Origin: Anaerolineales bacterium | GTDB taxonomy: Bacteria > Chloroflexota > Anaerolineae > Anaerolineales > DRMV01 | Direction of reading: 5' to 3' | NCBI GenBank assembly: GCA_015484985.1 | Contig: WFUL01000175.1 | Coordinates: 1-9,112, forward strand | Length of the DNA: 9,112 nt | Shown: positions 8,431 to 9,112 of the stretch, piece after piece | How the letters are laid out: every line of letters begins with the position of its first letter | Numbering within the stretch: position 1 is the first letter of the stretch | Notes under the pieces: model-generated | Seen by the model: only the letters and a program-made list of their open reading frames with translations | Told to the model about the DNA's origin: nothing | Databases searched by the model: none | Position numbers and translations under genes: made by a program

Positions 8431-8459
8431 ATTATACCTGTGTTTGTCCCGCGAAAGGG
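8431..8459 (-). promoter_or_regulatory. Probable sigma-70-type promoter of the glycosyltransferase-like gene
   Basis: On the minus strand a perfect TATAAT lies at 8436-8431. That predicts transcription starting near 8424 and a leader of about 50 bases before the ATG at 8374. The hexamer 17 bases upstream (CCCTTT, 8459-8454) is a poor -35 match, which suggests weak or activator-dependent expression. The call rests on the -10 box and its position. Confidence 0.45.
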
Positions 8460-8464
8460 GTGTT

Positions 8465-8480
8465 CGCAGTGCGCACTGCG
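8465..8480. repeat. 16-bp perfect palindrome, possible operator
   Basis: CGCAGTGCGCACTGCG equals its own reverse complement over all 16 bases. It sits about 5 bases upstream of the weak -35 region of the minus-strand gene and just outside the nested inverted repeats. Its length and position suit a dimeric regulator, either an activator of the minus-strand promoter or one acting on both flanking genes. No regulator gene is visible, so this is inferred from position only. Confidence 0.4.
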
Positions 8481-8563
8481 CCTGTTGCATACCCATATCT
8501 TAGGTGCGACCCCGTTTCTCACCCTAAGCGAGGGACATGTGGATAGGCCCGCTAAACTCATCT

Positions 8564-8706
8564 CCGTATATCTCGCATAGTCCTAACCGGGTATGGGACT
8601 GCAGGAAAGAAAGATAAATTGATACAGCGGCGGTGAAGCCGCCGCTGTATCAATTTATTTCCCCCTCCTGCCCCCGGGCCCAAACAGGACCACGCGAGAT
8701 ATACGG
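8564..8706. repeat. Middle inverted repeat of the nested set
   Basis: CCGTATATCTCGC (8564-8576) is mirrored exactly at 8694-8706. Pairing resumes after three bases (two of them mismatched) with GTCCT (8580-8584) against AGGAC (8686-8690), giving an imperfect 21-bp arm. In a minus-strand RNA both mismatches become G-U pairs, so that strand would pair throughout. The arms share the hexamer ATATCT with the outer repeat. Confidence 0.6.
8614..8658. terminator. 20-bp perfect hairpin, bidirectional-terminator-like
   Basis: ATAAATTGATACAGCGGCGG (8614-8633) pairs perfectly with 8639-8658 around a 5-base loop, TGAAG. The core is GC-rich, with A-rich bases before and T-rich bases after on each strand (AATTTATTT on plus; AATTTATCTTTCTTT on minus), which is how bidirectional intrinsic terminators look. 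It lies between divergent genes, where neither known transcript should end, so it either stops an unannotated RNA or is part of the larger nested structure. Confidence 0.55.
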
Positions 8707-8816
8707 AAAATAACCTTGATTTTGAATCTCACAAGATATGGGTATGTGCCAGCGAACCGCACCTCTCCCAGACCTTGGCCGGATGAGGTAAAATAAAACA
8801 CCGTCCTCGAACGTTT

Positions 8817-8912
8817 TCCCTCATTTTAGGGAGGGTTGAACGGCCCTGGGACCCGAGAGGTGCTCGGGTCGGGACAGGGATAACTCTCTGGAATCCGTGC
8901 CGTGAGGCCGTT
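8817..8912 (+). promoter_or_regulatory. Structured leader ahead of the downstream gene (candidate cis-regulatory RNA)
   Basis: AACGGCC (8839-8845) pairs with GGCCGTT (8906-8912), closing a 74-base domain. Inside is a perfect 8-bp hairpin, GACCCGAG (8850-8857) with CTCGGGTC (8863-8870), loop AGGTG. The bases GGAT (8878-8881) and ATCC (8893-8896) could form a second, weaker stem. Upstream, TCCCT (8817-8821) pairs with AGGGA (8828-8832). The domain ends 29 bases before the ATG at 8942, close enough to affect translation. It matches no riboswitch consensus that I can recall. No convincing promoter was found ahead of it; TAAAAT at 8789-8794 is the best -10 candidate. Confidence 0.35.
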
Positions 8913-8941
8913 TGCCATTCTTTACGCGAGGGAGGGAAGCC

Positions 8942-9112
8942 ATGAGCGGTCTTTTCTTTCACCAGGACCCCATGAGCGGACGGCATCGTCCGCGGCCCCT
9001 CTTTTGGGGGATGCTTGCCGTGGGCGTCTTCCTGGTGTTGTTGGTCGCTGCCGGGTTCTATCTCCGGTTCCGTCGGACGTCTCCGGTCACCCCTACCCCG
9101 GTTCCCCTGACC
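8942..9112 (+). CDS. Membrane-anchored protein, N-terminal fragment (3' partial)
   Basis: The frame is open from ATG 8942 to the window end (57 codons, no stop). A short basic N-terminus is followed by one hydrophobic segment at about 21-41 (FWGMLAVGVFLVLLVAAGFY), a basic stretch (RFRR) and a Pro/Thr-rich linker (SPVTPTPVPL). This is the layout of a signal-anchored protein with an extracytoplasmic domain on a flexible stalk, but that domain is outside the window, so no function is assigned. GGAGG (8931-8935) lies 6 bases before this ATG and supports it. A second in-frame ATG at 8972, in the same CATGAGCGG context, lacks such a site. The gene runs opposite to the glycosyltransferase-like gene and shares the 567-base divergent intergenic region with it. 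Confidence 0.75.
   Translation, partial: MSGLFFHQDPMSGRHRPRPLFWGMLAVGVFLVLLVAAGFYLRFRRTSPVTPTPVPLT

Larger units (their letters stand above)
8488..8746. repeat. Outer pair of three nested inverted repeats (possible MITE or structured RNA)
   Basis: CATACCCATATCTT (8488-8501) is matched exactly by its reverse complement at 8733-8746. The pair encloses a second inverted repeat (8564-8576 / 8694-8706) and a central 20-bp hairpin (8614-8658), so the 259-base block folds back on itself in three concentric steps. A plus-strand RNA could add two G-U pairs outside the outer arms (8486-8487 with 8747-8748). Two small stems fit between the left outer and middle arms (8503-8506 with 8520-8523; 8527-8533 with 8548-8553, one bulged base). 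No open frame of note fills it and no clear target-site duplication is visible. Confidence 0.6.

Noticed and set aside
8538..8546. DnaA-box-like TGTGGATAG, considered as a sign of a replication origin
   Set aside because: A single box with one mismatch, no cluster of further boxes and no dnaA or dnaN nearby; expected by chance.
8839..8912. Possible tRNA (74 bases with a 7-bp closing stem)
   Set aside because: No T-loop GTTC motif, no anticodon arm in the right place, and the internal 8-bp hairpin does not fit a cloverleaf.
8729..8986. Minus-strand 85-codon frame across the leader and the start of the last gene
   Set aside because: It overlaps the supported start and Shine-Dalgarno of the plus-strand gene, has no ribosome binding site of its own, and lacks recognisable motifs.
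8976..8993. 7-bp hairpin GCGGACG / CGTCCGC just inside the last gene
   Set aside because: It lies in coding sequence made of Arg and Gly codons; no evidence that it acts as a control element.

Overview
The window is a GC-rich bacterial chromosome segment. It carries the 3' end of a respiratory complex I (NADH-quinone oxidoreductase, nuo) operon, then a convergent membrane glycosyltransferase-like gene, a structured 567-base intergenic region, and the first 57 codons of a membrane-anchored protein. The nuoL-nuoM-nuoM-nuoN order, the style of the glycosyltransferase (an early Asp-Ala-Ala-Tyr-Tyr motif and a later HDYWMPLPSLL motif) and the codon use suggest Chloroflexota, possibly Anaerolineae. 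That placement is inference from memory; no rRNA or other marker gene is present.

Positions 1-6705 (+ strand) hold four antiporter-like membrane subunits: nuoL (5' end cut by the window), a canonical nuoM, a second divergent nuoM, and nuoN. Spacers of 148, 95 and 46 bases separate them and all read one way, so they are probably one transcript. Two features stand out. NuoL has a linker between its second-last and last helices about 30 residues longer than in E. coli, and a second NuoM follows the first. Together these match the '2M' type of complex I, in which a fourth antiporter-like subunit is thought to be inserted in the membrane arm and the NuoL lateral helix is lengthened to span it. The second NuoM has lost the conserved mid-membrane lysine of its helix 7 (Leu223), so whether it pumps in the usual way is open.

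Positions 6706-6820 form a convergent gap with a strong hairpin (6746-6783) that can end transcripts from both sides. Positions 6821-8374 (- strand) encode a polytopic protein resembling GT-C fold glycosyltransferases of the GT39/ArnT type, with a perfect TATAAT -10 box upstream.

Positions 8375-8941 contain no convincing gene but much symmetry: a 16-bp perfect palindrome, three concentric inverted repeats (14, 13 and 20 bp perfect, spanning 8488-8746), and a folded leader just ahead of the last gene. The nested repeats are the least explained part of the window. They could be a small non-autonomous mobile element, a non-coding RNA, or a terminator inside a larger structure. From 8942 a short cytoplasmic N-terminus, one membrane helix and the start of a Pro/Thr linker are visible before the window ends.
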